Source: Symsagittifera roscoffensis (taxonomy: Eukaryota; Xenacoelomorpha; Acoela; Convolutidae). From it: a stretch of DNA of 64,000 bases. The position numbers and the translations under genes are program-made. The notes under the pieces are model-generated. The model saw only the letters and a list, made by a program, of their open reading frames with translations, had not been told where the DNA came from and searched no databases. Numbering within the stretch: the first letter of the stretch is position 1; the number at the start of each line of letters is the position of its first letter. The DNA is taken from positions 37,332,686 to 37,396,685 of the forward strand of contig NC_087067.1 in assembly GCF_963678635.1 (NCBI RefSeq). Direction: 5' to 3'. Shown piece by piece: positions 1 to 11,832 of the stretch.

Positions 1-163
1 TCTCGTGTGACTAATCTCATCGCAAACTATAATTCGTTGAATGCTGTAACATACAAAAAACTTTTCAATGTTCATAAGCAAAATCTTGTGTTTTGCCCGA
101 TTTTGCTAATGTTCACAATATTTGAGTCAAGTGCTGTATCTGTATGTCTACTTGTTGTTTCAG

Positions 164-3100
164 GTCTGGACGACTGGGACATAATTCAGAGTTCAGATGT
201 GAGTTACTACAGAAATAGTCCCTACTCCCCCTCCCCCCTATCACCGAACAGACGCAGACTGGAGGGCGTGCATGGGGACACGAGGACTGGCGCAGGGGCG
301 CCTGGTCCGGGGGAGACAAAGAGTCTGCTGCAGAACCCCTTGGAGGAGACCTTGAGTAGAATGACCAGGGCTCTCAATATGGGCGACAAAAGAGACCACG
401 GGTTAGTTTCTACTCAGGTTTCATTTCTTTTGTAATTAATGTACCTGGGTGATGTGACTTTAATTGTCTTTCAGTCGTTTTTCTCAAGCAAATACCAAAA
501 TATTTTCGACATCTCACAAGTATGAGTTCAATTGATTATTATGTGGATTTAAAATGACATGTGCGACAGAATTTATTTGCAATTGAATTATTGTATTCAT
601 ACTAACAATTGTAGTTTCTTGTTAGTAAATTGTAGTAAATTGATTGTTGTTCCGACCACTTCTCGATGTGGAAAGGAACTATTGCTTAATGTGTTTTAAG
701 TTCGGATGTGTTATCATAGTAAGTCCGTGACAGTCGTGATTCGGATTCCAAAAAATATATAAATGTTGTCTGTGTCCAGAAAAATTTGTCTGATTTTCCG
801 GCGATTTACACCAATTTACAGCACAATTGGTCTGAAAATTGTTTTAGACAAGTTCCGTAATTTGCAGTCGACTTTTTGCTAAGATAAATGTGGTTGTAAC
901 ACTACTACTTGCACAGCAACCGACTTCTCTGCGTTATTTTAAAGGTTTCATTCACCAAAAACACTTGAAAATTTGTGTGTTTCAATGAACTCTTGAAAAC
1001 AATCCAAGATAAAAGTGAAAATAGAGCAAACAACAACGTTTCAGCATCAAAAAGAAGCGATTCTAGTTTCGAATGATACCAGGATTGTTAAAAACATACA
1101 TAATTATCCAGGTTTCTCAATTTGGCTGATTTCTGTTTAAAATGCTTCAAATTTCAATGTTTTTTCCCACTCGATAGGACAAAGGTTTTTGCAACTGGTT
1201 ATTAACTTTTTCTCCGTTAAAAATCTTGTTGACAGTTTTTAAGAGTAATGAAAGTCTTGCTGATTTTTTAAGTTTTTTTTCAGGAAAAGTCTTAAAATTT
1301 GTTCACGCTAAGTTTTGATTTTTCGCGGATTTCCTTTTGATTTTTAAGTTTTTATTTCCTTTGTTAAAAGGAAGGCAAACTACACTATCAAATAGCAAAC
1401 ATTTAAAGGACACTAAAAACGTGATGGACTTCTAAGTTCGGAAATGGAATTTAATTATCAGATTTCCCAGCGAAATATAAACTTTTTCTAATGATCAGTG
1501 TTCTCAAATTGGGTTAGTTTTATCAAAAAAGAACCAATCATAAGTTGTTTGTGAAATTCAAAGAGCTTTAAGAGTATATATTTTTTCTTTAACATTCGAA
1601 AATTGAAGGTTTTTCAAAAACGTGTCATTTTTTTTCAGTTTCCTTGCGCTCAATACTTTTTTTCAACTGTCAGTTGGCAATGTTTACACGTTACCATTTT
1701 TCTATCGGCTTATTTATATTTGGTTCTTAGTGTAATTTCGTTGTAACTTTTTCCAATACGTGATTGTCATATACTTTTGTCGGCAGTTATCATCATGAGT
1801 GGCAGACTCGGTGTGTTGAATATCTACGTCCGTTTTAAAACTATTCTTTCGGTTTTCTTGCCACTTTTTTCGGTTTTCTTACCAGCTTGATGGTTGTTTT
1901 CCAAGAAAAAATTTTTCAGTTTTTTCTCAATTTTAACTTCATTGAGGTTTATGCCTCTTTTCAGGACTTAAAGCTACCGAAACAGTCAAATTTCTGCATA
2001 AATATATAATTTGTTTAAATATTTTTAAGCTGTTTTATTTAGCCGAAATTATTTAGGTTTGAATGTGATTATAATTTCCTTCAGTTCTCTTCATTTTTTG
2101 TTGTTTTAAAAAACCGTCTGTTTTTGGTAGGATGAATTTTGTTCTTATTGCTCTTATCTCGGTCCATATTGCTTCATGTGAAAGTACTCCTAGAAATATG
2201 CCAAAATATATTAGATCGCCTAGTATGAAAGCCAATTTTGGACCCTCAAATCTTACCTTGATTTTTGGCGATTTGGTTTTTGATCCATTTTAAAGTTCAA
2301 TTAATTTTCGTTTTTAAAAAGAAGGCAAATTCAGAATTTTCAGCGGAATAAAAAGAAATCTTTTTTATCCAGTTGTCTTTTCATAGAATAACTTCAAAAA
2401 AATGCCAACAAGTCTTGAAGTGGCAATCAAAAAAAATTGAAGAGTTTTAATTTGGTGTACTAGGTTAAGATCCTCAGCCCCAGCTTTCAATTTAAATTAA
2501 TGTTGCTAAGCGCTGCGTGTAAAATGCTCTGCTGACTAGCTTAAAGTTCGAACTCAGAACCATATTAACATCCTTCCCCTTAAATGGGTTTGTGGGAGCG
2601 GAATAATAACTTGGTCCAGATTTTAATCAATTTTTTTCAGTTTTTTGTTCTTATGCAATGAATGTTGGCTATAATTTTCACTCATTTATGCAAAATTCCT
2701 TTTTTTTTCAGAAAGAGATCATAAAATTTGCTCACGCTGAATTTTGTTGTTTTTTAGCTGTTTGACATTCGATTTCTCTCAGTTCACTTCAAATTCATAT
2801 AGGAAATAGAGGGCAAATTTAATTTTCTAATCTATTAATCTAAGTGAAAACTGAAAAGGAATTTAATGTTCGCAAATCGCATCGAAAAAGATGAATTACC
2901 TACTGATTCACTTCTCTCAAATTTAGATTGTTTTGCCGAAAAAATAGATGTGCATTTAGCTTTGTCTCATGTCATCTGGTTTTAAACCTTGCTCTTATCG
3001 CTGCGTCTCCTTCGACGCTAAGATGAAATATCTATTGAGTTACAATTTGAAAGGTGACAGTTTGCGATTGTGTTTTTTTTTTACCTAAGTGATGCTGACA

Positions 3101-6100
3101 GTGACAAAATATTAAGAGATTTGTGGTTACGTTGTACCAGTTTTTAAGAGGCGATGTTTTTTTTTCAGGAAAAGTTTCAAAATTTGTTCAATTTTACTTT
3201 TTCGCGGTTTGACTTTCGATTTCTCAGTAAGTTCAGTTCATTTCCTTTGTTAAAAGGAAGGCAAACTCCAGTATCGAACACCAAAAGTTGAGAAGTCACG
3301 ATAAACGTGATCGACTTCTATTTTCGAACGTGGAATTTAATTTTCAGATTTCTCAGCGAAATAAAAAATTCATTGATCCAGTTTTCTCAAATTGGGTCAG
3401 TTTTATCAAAAAAGGGTAATTAAAAGTGCTTTAAGGGCATCTATTTTTTCTTTGAATTTCGAAAGATTTTTTCAAAAAAACAAGTCAGTACTTTTTCCAA
3501 CTCTCTGGTGGGTTCTGTTTCAGATTTTTTGTGCCATTTTGATGACTTTGGTACTTGAAACCAATCTTTTTGTAAATATGAGTAATCAAAAGTTGATGGC
3601 TTTAGCTGTTGGCTTAGTCTAGCTTGGTTCATTTTCCTCTGCCTTAGCTCGTAAATTGTCGAATGAAATGTTAATTTGTTGGATTTTGAAATTTTTGCTG
3701 ATGAAGTGTTACCGTTTGAACATAGGTTTCCTTCAAACCTTAGTGACTTCTTTCGTTGATGATGGTCGATATATCTGGTTTTAGCTTCCGATACCTTGTG
3801 CCTCCGCTGAAAGACAACGACTTCCGCAATTATCTGGACGAAGAAGGGTGCCTAGTTAAACCAGATGAACTGCGATTGTTAGTTTACCAAATCGGGGTTG
3901 AGCACTCGCTTAGAAAAGTGGTGTGGAAACACCTTCTAAACGTCTACCCTACTAAACCTCGACTGCTCACAGGGGCCGAAAGATACGACTATATGAAGAA
4001 AAAATGCGACGAGTATCATCGGCTGAAAAAACGCTGGCAACAAATGAATTGGGAAAACAAAAAGTCAGTTGTTTCTAGTATTCGAAAAGATGTTCTGAGA
4101 ACGGACAGATCACATGCGTTCTTCTCGGATATAGAAATAGATTTCGAAAAGACACCAACCAATCCTCATTTGACATCATTGTTCGACATTCTGATGACAT
4201 TTGCGATGTCGTTTCCGCAGATATCTTACTGTCAGGGAATGTCGGATTTAGCCAGTCCACTTTTGCTCATTATGCAAGACGAGGCAGTGACTTATGTGTG
4301 CTTCTGTGCCTTAATGCGTAGACTCCAGCAGAACTTCACTGTGGATTCGCGTGCCATGCATATTAAGTTCGAGCACCTTAAGTTACTTCTCAGATATGTC
4401 GACAAAGAGTTCTACGATTACTTGTCTTCGGGAGCAGACAATAATTTCGAACTCTTCTTTTGCTACAGGTATAATGCCAGAATCTTTTATGAAAGTTTCA
4501 TTGTTGTAATTTTAGAAAAATGTTATGTAGCTAATTTTTTGCGACCATTTCTATTTTTTGGTCTACACGCGCTTCGACCCTTACATATTTAGTGGCACGT
4601 TTTGCCCCTCAGGCATTTCGCCCCACATTTATTACGGCATTTTGTGTGTAAGATATTAGGGGCAAAATGTGCCACTAAATTTAAGAGGGGCGAAACGTGC
4701 CACATTCCTATTTTTTAGGTTCACTGGTTTTCAGTTTATGGGTAGTCAAGGCTGCCATTAAGTGTCATTCAATGTAGTTAAATTACTTGCATAGATGGTT
4801 TTGAATTTTTTAAGGCTCTTTTCATATTCACTTGCTGAAAGAAGGCAAATTCCGCTCTCGAATACTAGTAATTTAAATTGAACATAAAAATTTGAATTAG
4901 TTCCAATTTCTAAAAAATGGATTTTAATTTTCAGAATTGCCAGCTGAATAAAAATGTTAACTATTGATCCAGTTATTTTCTCGGTCATTTGAAAAATGGA
5001 GAGGATTTTTGTATTTGGGTGTGTCTTAGTTTTTTCCTCTCAAAATTAGGTACCACAAATAATTATCGGAATGGGTCGAGTGATATATCATATTAAAGCC
5101 CTTTCAGAATTGATTTGAACGACATCATAAAAACTTCAAATAGTTGACCTAGTGTTGAGATAAACTGATATTAAAGTTTTTGAGTTTTAGTTCAATTTCG
5201 AGCGATTAAAGCAAGCAAGCAGAATTTTTTTACGAAATATTGGCCATGAAATTTTAATGTTCATTTTAAGCGCGGTTCGGGAATAAAAATTTCAGCAATC
5301 CAAATTTCAGTTATTTGCTAAAAAAAATAGAAAACGAAAGTTTTGGATTTTTTAATGGTTTTTTTTTGGTATTTTTTTGACAAAATTAATCTTCAATTTG
5401 CCTGTTTTACTGTGATTGTTGAATATGCTCAAGTTCTCGGCTTTCGTCAGATCTTTTTATCTCAACACTCCAAAAAAGGACCATAATTTGAAAAAGAAAA
5501 AGAAAAAAATGAAAACAATCTGTACTACTTTCACAGCAACCGGCTAGCCTTGTCTCAATTTGGATTAGTTTTATTCACAACTTGTCTCTTAAAATGTTCA
5601 TCAAAATCAAAGAACTTTTGGTTGATATCTTATTTTCTTTAAAACTCGACCGGTCAAAATTGATCAGAAAAAATTTGTCTGTTGGTTTTGTTTAAGAATA
5701 ATGAACGTAGTGATTACTCCTACATGGTCTGGGTGATTCAATTGTTTTTTTTTTCAGGAAAAAGTCTTAAAATTTGCCTAGATCTGATTTTTCGCGGGTT
5801 TCCTTTTGATTTATTTTATGTTCATTTCATTTCCTTTGTTAAAAGGAAGGCAAACTCCACTATCTATTAGCAAACATGTAAAGGGCACTAAAAACGTGAT
5901 CGACTTCTAAGTTCCGATATGGATTTTAATTATCAGCTTTCCCAGCGAAATGAAAACTTTTTCTAAAAATCGTTTTTCTCAAATTGGGTTAGTTCTTTCA
6001 AAAAAAAACCAATCATGATTTGTTCGTGAAATTCGAAGAGCTTTAAGGGTATATATTTTTTCTTTAAAATCGAAAGTTGAGGGTTTTTCAAAAACAAGTC

Positions 6101-7512
6101 AGTTTTTTCATTCCTCTTTTCCAACTGTCACTTGGCTTTGTTTAATTTTGTGTTTGTTAACATTTAAGAAAAACTTTCTTAGGTGGCTACTCCTCGAGAT
6201 GAAGCGGGAATTTGCATTGGACGATGCCCTCCTGATGCTGGAGGTCATGTGGGCCTCAATCCCTCCAGACCCTCCTGACACTGATATTAAACTAGCCAAC
6301 GAACCAATAGTGGCTGATCTAGAAAACCAGTGCAATTCGACAACAGTGTCATCCTCAGGTCTTAATGGATCCGCATCATCACATCAAATGCTGGATGCAT
6401 CTTTGGTGAATAGACTGAGTGCCTTAGATGCTTCAAATCAGGATTTGTTAAACTGGAGCATGGAACAAAACGTCAAAACCCAAGTGCCAAGTAGTAGCAA
6501 ATCACATTTTGCCCATCTAAGCTCAAAGCAGCCGTTGGACGAAAATGGATCACTGCGCAGCTCAAACTCTTGTGACGAAAACGTTGAAAACAGCGCTTGG
6601 GACAGAGCTGAAAATGTTAATGGCGAAATGAACTCTAATAATTTGCAGAGCAGCGGTCGATCCGATATTTTAGCTCCAACTAATCAGGCTCAGAGCACGC
6701 CCCTGAATAACAATGTTAAACGATTTCCATTTTTGAAAGAGTCACAGGGTATTCCAAAGCAATCTTCGCTGGACCAAATAACGCCAAGTCTTATGGAAAA
6801 TCATGTTGATAATAATAATGTGCAAAATGGTCACAAAATGAACCACTCGTTGTCCTGTCCGGTACTAGACAATGAAGCGGTTAACTCCTTGAGCGAAGGG
6901 GAAACGTCTGATCTCGGTACTACAGAGTCTTACAATGAATGTAATGGTCATATTACAGAGAATGATGGAGCAGATCAACTACCGACATCTTCGAAAACTG
7001 CCAGTGATCGAGCTGCCATTGGAGGTAAAGCACTCCTGAATTCCTACCCGCTATCCCAAAAGTCATCGGTGTTAAACACTAGTCGGAGTTCGTCATCATT
7101 GTCGCCTGGAATTGTTGAGCTGAAGAGGGCTAAAAGTGATCTTGAAGTAAGTCCAAACAGCCTGAAGAAACAAAAAGGCGAAGTGTTTTCATACGAAGAA
7201 GGCACAAGCAGTAGTGCGCAAGTTAGTAGTCTAGCTTCGCTAAACACGGAAGAATCGACCCAGACTAAACCAAAACTCCCGCCTCCTGCAGAGTTCGGAT
7301 GCGGCAATCCTTTTCTGCTATTCATGTGTGTGACTTTAATTGTCCAGCAGAAACAGAAAATAATTGGAGGAAAAATGGATATCACAGAAGTTAGCGGAAA
7401 CTTTTTCAGACTAGTCAGAAGTCATGATGTGCATAAAGTGCTTTCTCATGCTAGAATGCTGTTTGCAGACTACTTGAGAAAACAGCCATGGCTAGACGAC
7501 AGTGATTGTTAA
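164..7512 (+). CDS. TBC1D25: TBC1D25-like Rab GTPase-activating protein (5' end outside window)
   Basis: Three exons join in phase: 164-401, 3785-4468 and 6183-7512 (stop TAA); at least one earlier exon lies upstream of the window. About 749 codons are visible; the human protein is about 690 residues in full, so this one is longer. Exon 1 carries DDWDII (169-186), matching the LC3-interacting region of vertebrate TBC1D25. Exon 2 holds most of the TBC domain: PPLKDNDFRNYL, LRKVVWKHLLNVYP, the arginine-finger motif IRKDVLRTDR and the glutamine-finger motif YCQGMSD (4227-4247). Exon 3 starts RWLLLEMKREFALDDAL..MLEVMWASIPPDPP, then has a long Ser/Asn-rich spacer, then the conserved C-terminal block GNPFLLFMCVTLI..LFADYL. 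Family knowledge: TBC1D25 (OATL1) is a GAP for Rab33B recruited to autophagosomes by Atg8/LC3. Both catalytic fingers are present, so an active GAP is inferred. Identity is very secure; the exon borders are read by eye but all phases agree. Confidence 0.93.
402..3784 (+). other. TBC1D25 intron, filled with dispersed repeats
   Basis: AT-rich intron bounded by a GTTAGT donor and a TTTTAG acceptor. It contains several copies of a roughly 450-bp dispersed repeat (clearest at about 1260-1720 and 3150-3500, weaker at 2690-2990), recognisable by AAAAGGAAGGCAAACT and CCCAGCGAAATA. It also holds one piece with the phrase CACAGCAACCG near 914. A weak tRNA-like stretch (TTCGAACTC) lies near 2550. I see no further exon. 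Confidence 0.6.
1260..1720. repeat. Dispersed ~450-bp repeat, reference copy
   Basis: Best copy of a family also seen at about 3150-3500, 4810-4990, 5740-6130, 8430-8600, 14830-15090 and 18430-18830. Landmarks in order: TTCAGGAAAAGTCTTAAAAT, TTTTTCGCGG, AAAAGGAAGGCAAACT, CCCAGCGAAATA, CTCAAATTGGGTTAGTTTTA and CAACTGTCAGTTGGC. No open frame. Copies lie in introns and intergenic DNA up to 19 kb and were not seen later in the window. Confidence 0.75.
4469..6182 (+). other. TBC1D25 intron with hairpin and repeat copies
   Basis: Intron between the TBC exon and the last exon, with a GTATAA donor and a TTCTTAG acceptor. It contains the inverted repeat at 4587-4680 and two copies of the roughly 450-bp dispersed repeat (about 4810-4990 and 5740-6130). 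No coding signal is seen. Confidence 0.6.
4587..4680. repeat. Inverted repeat (23-bp arms), hairpin-forming
   Basis: Arms 4587-4609 and 4658-4680 are reverse complements with one mismatch, around a 48-bp centre. A further partial copy of the arm (AGGGGCGAAACGTGCCAC) follows at about 4685-4702. It may be a small MITE or fold-back element; no clear target duplication was found. Confidence 0.75.
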
Positions 7513-7698
7513 ATAGTTATAGAGTGCTAGAGTTATTTGGACCATAGCTGAGCCCGGAAAATTTGGATTTGGATTCAGGCAATCTTAGTTCGGAAAAGGG
7601 CTTCTTATTTTAGTTTGCTCAGAGTCGCCTTGCAAGGGTATTAATTTTGATGAGTTAGAATTACTTAATTTATTGTTTATATTTACAGAGTTTGTTTA

Positions 7699-7704
7699 AT
7701 TAAA
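7699..7704 (+). terminator. Candidate polyadenylation signal of TBC1D25
   Basis: ATTAAA lies 187 bases after the stop codon, in an AT-rich 3' region. No AATAAA is seen closer to the stop. ATTAAA is a common variant, but the hexamer also occurs by chance in DNA this AT-rich. Confidence 0.35.
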
Positions 7705-8270
7705 TATCATTTTACGAAAACTGATTGAGTTTTCGCTTTGGTCACATAATCGAATATCACATCTCTTCCGAATATTTCTCAATTCCAAAACAAATTTTAT
7801 TCTGATCTAAAATAATTCAAATTCGTAATAAGCTAGCTGTTTTCAAATGTTAAAGTAGGACCAATTGCGAGATAGTTATTTGAAGAGTCTCAAGAGTCGA
7901 TGAACGTAATGGTTCTCAGCGGAATAGTAACTTTACCTATTGATCAAGTTTTCCCAAAGTTGGTTTCAACACAAAAAAGTGCCAGTCATAAACTGTTGTT
8001 GAAATTCAAAGCCATACATGTTCAACTTTAACATTCGAAAGTTGACATTTCAAAAAAAGTCAGTTTTTGTTTTCTGTTTCTTTGGGTTCATTAAATCTTT
8101 TCCAACTGTCTTTCCGGCTATATTTTCCAGATTTTCAATTGAGTTTAGTCGTTTTTTTTTACTTTATCGAAGAAGCCTGTTGCTTTTAAATGGCGTTCTC
8201 TTTTTTGCCGGACTATGTTGTGGGTTGAACATTGTGTTTGTGTTGTTTTTTTTGCGAAAACAAGTAATAA

Positions 8271-8337
8271 GATGGAGTGACGTAGAAGGGATGAATGGAG
8301 TGACGTATAAGGGATGGATGGAGTGACGTATAAAGGA
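8271..8337. repeat. Three tandem ~23-bp units each with TGACGTA
   Basis: The unit ATGGAGTGACGTATAAGGG is repeated three times with small changes. Each unit keeps GTGACGTA, the core of a CRE/ATF-type site (at about 8278, 8301 and 8324). It could be a small regulatory array or simply a minisatellite; the sequence cannot decide. Confidence 0.6.
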
Positions 8338-8801
8338 AGACTTTGCATTAGTAATAAAAATTGTAATGAAGAGTTTCTAAAAATTACTCGTCGAGAAAAA
8401 CGATTATATCAATATCGTGTTGATTTGTTTCGTTTCAGGAAAAGTGTTGAAGTTTGTTCCCTCTCAAACATGATTTTGCGCGGTTTGACTTTTGTTTCTT
8501 GGGACGTTCAATTCAGATACATTTTAATAAAAGAAAGGCATTTGCGAATGACGCGAAGCAACGTGGATGATTTCTAGTTTCGAAAGGTGCTTTTAATAAA
8601 AAAAAACTCAGCGTTATAAACTAATTTCCTGTTTATTACCCTTGCGATAAGCAATGGTATTGCAACCCGATACTAGATTTTTTCCCCATAACTTTGTCAA
8701 CGAGATCACTTTAAAGGATCAATCTTTTTTATCGGGTTCGTGGTTTTCGTTCTAGTTTTTTTGTCGGTTCATTTTCAGTTTTTACCGCCATTTTTTATCT
8801 G

Positions 8802-9797
8802 GTAAGATTTTTCTTGATTTATTTTTTAAAGCATGAGTTTTGTTCCAAATAAAAAGTTTTTACTACAACTGAAACTTCACAAATTTGTTAATTTACCATG
8901 TCTTATTTTCTTTTGTTTTTTCCAACCCTTCAAACAGTTTCAGTTTGTTCTATCGACTTAGTCAACATATTTTGCGTACTTTCGAGAGCAAAATATATCT
9001 TTTTCCTATTAAGTGTTTCAGTTTGGATGGGTCGTAAAAACTTTTAAATTTTATGAATTTTTATGACAACAGATTGGTTCTCGGCTCAACTTGTTTCGTC
9101 TTAAAGTTTGTCGCGTTTGTTGCCTCTCGGTAAATGACTTCCATTTTTAATGGCTGTTTATGAACTTCATCCGATACAAATATGGTGTTTTGTAGCTGTA
9201 ATTTTACAATTTTTGTTAAGTTTTTTTATTAGTAATTTGTCTTTTTTTTTCATTGACTATGTTTAGCGCAATGTGATTTTTGCTTCGCAAGTTTTTGCTT
9301 CGTAAGATTTTTCTTGATTTATTTTTTAAAGCATGAGTTTTGTTCCAAATAAAAAGTTTTTACTACAACTGAAACTTCACAAATTTGTAAATTTACCATG
9401 TCTTATTTTCTTTTGTTTTTTCCAACCCTTCAAACAGTTTCAGTTTGTTCTATCGACTTAGTCAACATATTTTGCGTACTTTCGAGAGCAAAATATATCT
9501 TTTTCCTATTAAGTGTTTCAGTTTGGATGGGTCGTAAAAACTTTTAAATTTTATGAATTTTTATGACAACAGATTGGTTCTCGGCTCAACTTGTTTCGTC
9601 CTAAAGTTTGTCGCGTTTGTTGCCGCTCGGTAAATGACTTCCATTTTTAATGGCTGTTTATGAACTTCATCCGATACAAATATGGTGTTTTGTAGCTGTA
9701 ATTTTACAATTTTTGTTAAGTTTTTTTATTAGTAATTTGTCTTTTTTTTCATTGATTATGTTTAGCGCAATGTGATTTTTGCTTCGCAAGTTTTGCG
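8802..9797. repeat. 500-bp tandem direct duplication
   Basis: About 8802-9301 is repeated at about 9302-9797 with an offset of 500 bases. Only a few substitutions and one short indel were seen by eye, so the event looks recent. No coding capacity is evident in either unit. The junction motif TTTTGCTTCGCAAG is present at the end of both units. Confidence 0.9.
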
Positions 9798-10020
9798 AAG
9801 CTCCACTTTGCCTCTGTGTCAATGTTTTCAAATTTGATAAATTTTATGGAAAAAGGAAAATCCTTAAATGTTCTTAGAAGGGCTTTTATGTAATTACACT
9901 TGCGAGACAAGTGTAATCGGGAACTAGGCTTTTTCTCCGTTAACATTAACAACTTTTCTTACAAATTTGTAAGAAATGGAAATTGATTTGTTGAACCTGA
10001 ATATTTTCCATGCTCCTTCT

Positions 10021-10090
10021 CGCCTAGAGTTCATGCGGTTGCCTTTGCGCCCTAAGGTTAGAGTTGGAGTGTCGGCCAGACCATGTTTTT
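10021..10090 (+). repeat. Degenerate tRNA-like (SINE head) fragment
   Basis: The core GTTGCCTTTGCGCCCTAAGG followed by a T-run resembles the better preserved tRNA-like element at 17522-17582. The A and B boxes are eroded, so this is not a functional tRNA. Confidence 0.35.
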
Positions 10091-11601
10091 TTCATTGAAC
10101 GATTTTGCCGAGTAAAATTGAATTGCTAGCTAGACTTTCGTTTGTCTGCTTAATTTTTGCCAGCTTAATTTCCGAATCATGGATATTTTTCTTTAAACAC
10201 TTATGACTACAGTTGTCAGTCTTCCTGTTATTTTTTCAATTTCCCAATTCATATTTTGATTAATTTTTCTCCTATTTTTTTACGATTCGGTTTCGATTCA
10301 TGTTTATGGTATAGCATACGTCTTAGTCAATTTGTACTGTGTTGATGTGTTGATTGAAGGGCGCAAATGGATTATAATTTATTCAAATTATTCAGTTCGT
10401 TTGTGCTGTAAAAGTTAGTTGTAATTTTCGGCGCATTGTCCTGTAACTACCTTTATTTTGGCCTAAAGGTTAATATTAAAAGCTTTTTTAATGCGGGTAT
10501 TTTCGTTTTGCGACAGTTTTTCTGAGATTGAGTCGTTTTTGCAATTTTATTTTTTCATTGACAATTTTTCAACTGCCTGTTGGCTATATTTTGACTTCTA
10601 GTTTTTGGACTAATCAAGAAATTTACCCGTTCATATGTATCAGTCAAATATTAGAGTTAATCTTCTGATAACTAATTTTGACGCTAAGGCTAGTGCCCCT
10701 CGCTTAATAAGAAACAGATTTATTTGAGGAAAAAATAGATTTTTTTTCTATTATCTGTGGTCTTAACGATCCAGGTAAGTTTTCATGTACGCCGTTTTTT
10801 AACTTTTCAGTTCATTTGTTAAAAGAAGTTCTACATTCGGACCCGTATTACTGATCAATAATTAAAGCAATCAATATTTTCAGATTTTTACGCACCTACT
10901 TTTTGACACATCAAAATTTTTTTTTTGGCTGTTTTGGCTTTTGATTGATGATTGGCAAGGTACGATATATTCAGTGAAACAAATTCAAAAATAAAAACTG
11001 GTCCTTACTTAAAAACCGACCTGTTGTTTGCATTGTAATAATATCAAAAATGCCAAATAATCGTGAAAGAAGTTGTTTCTCGAATGGAAGATGAATACAT
11101 CAAGTCTCTTGAAGTATACATCAGGTCAAAACTGACACTTTGAAATTTGTTTTCCGCGTTCCAAGTTTGCTGACAAAAACAGTTCCTTTAAAAAAACGGA
11201 ATGACTTGTTTTCAAGTACATTGATATAGTATGCGTTATTGGAGTACGTATCTTTTCCATTGTGATTGTTTTTTTATTGAAAACAAAAAATGTGTTTTTA
11301 ATGCTCGCAATGATTATTAAAAGTGGAAAAAATGTTACAGAAAAAATTGACGGCAGGAAATGCTTCAAATTGAGATTTATTAAAAGTTGCCGATAAAATG
11401 GAAAGGAGTTTTCATCAGATGGGAAAGGGAAATTGAAATCATAACCATGCCGTTTAAATTGTTTTTTTTTATCTGAAATCAATCACACTGCGACTCCACT
11501 TTTTCATCGTTTGGTTTTTTCATGCAGTTAAGTGATATATGATCTATTGCATAGTTCTGTTTTCGATGGCCTTGCTATTGTTAGTTTTAAAAGATTTGTA
11601 G

Positions 11602-11609
11602 TATAAATA
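11602..11609 (+). promoter_or_regulatory. TATA box upstream of HRD1-like gene
   Basis: TATAAATA lies 224 bases before the chosen ATG and is a textbook TATA box. A possible 3' splice site (CTTCTTTCAG, ending 11779) lies between it and the ATG, so a 5' UTR intron is possible. Confidence 0.45.
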
Positions 11610-11832
11610 GGTAAACGTTGAGGCAGGCAGTGAACTGCGCTTACTTTTAAAACATACATTTTCTTCGAGCTGAAGTTCATTTGATGATGCAAATGGTTTG
11701 CTGACGTGGACCAATCAGAAGGCAGCAAATTATTTCTTACCACATAATAGAACTTAGAATTTGAAACAATGCTTCTTTCAGATATTAGTAGCAACATCTT
11801 CATCGACATTCAAACACTTCCAAGGGTGTAAA

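Larger units (their letters stand above)
7513..11601. other. Intergenic region between TBC1D25 and the HRD1 gene
   Basis: No supported gene. It holds the TBC1D25 3' UTR, remnants of the roughly 450-bp dispersed repeat (about 7900-8110 and 8430-8600), a triple 23-bp repeat (8271-8337), a 500-bp tandem duplication (8802-9797) and a tRNA-like fragment at about 10021-10090. The rest (10100-11600) is AT-rich sequence in which I see nothing functional. Confidence 0.55.
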
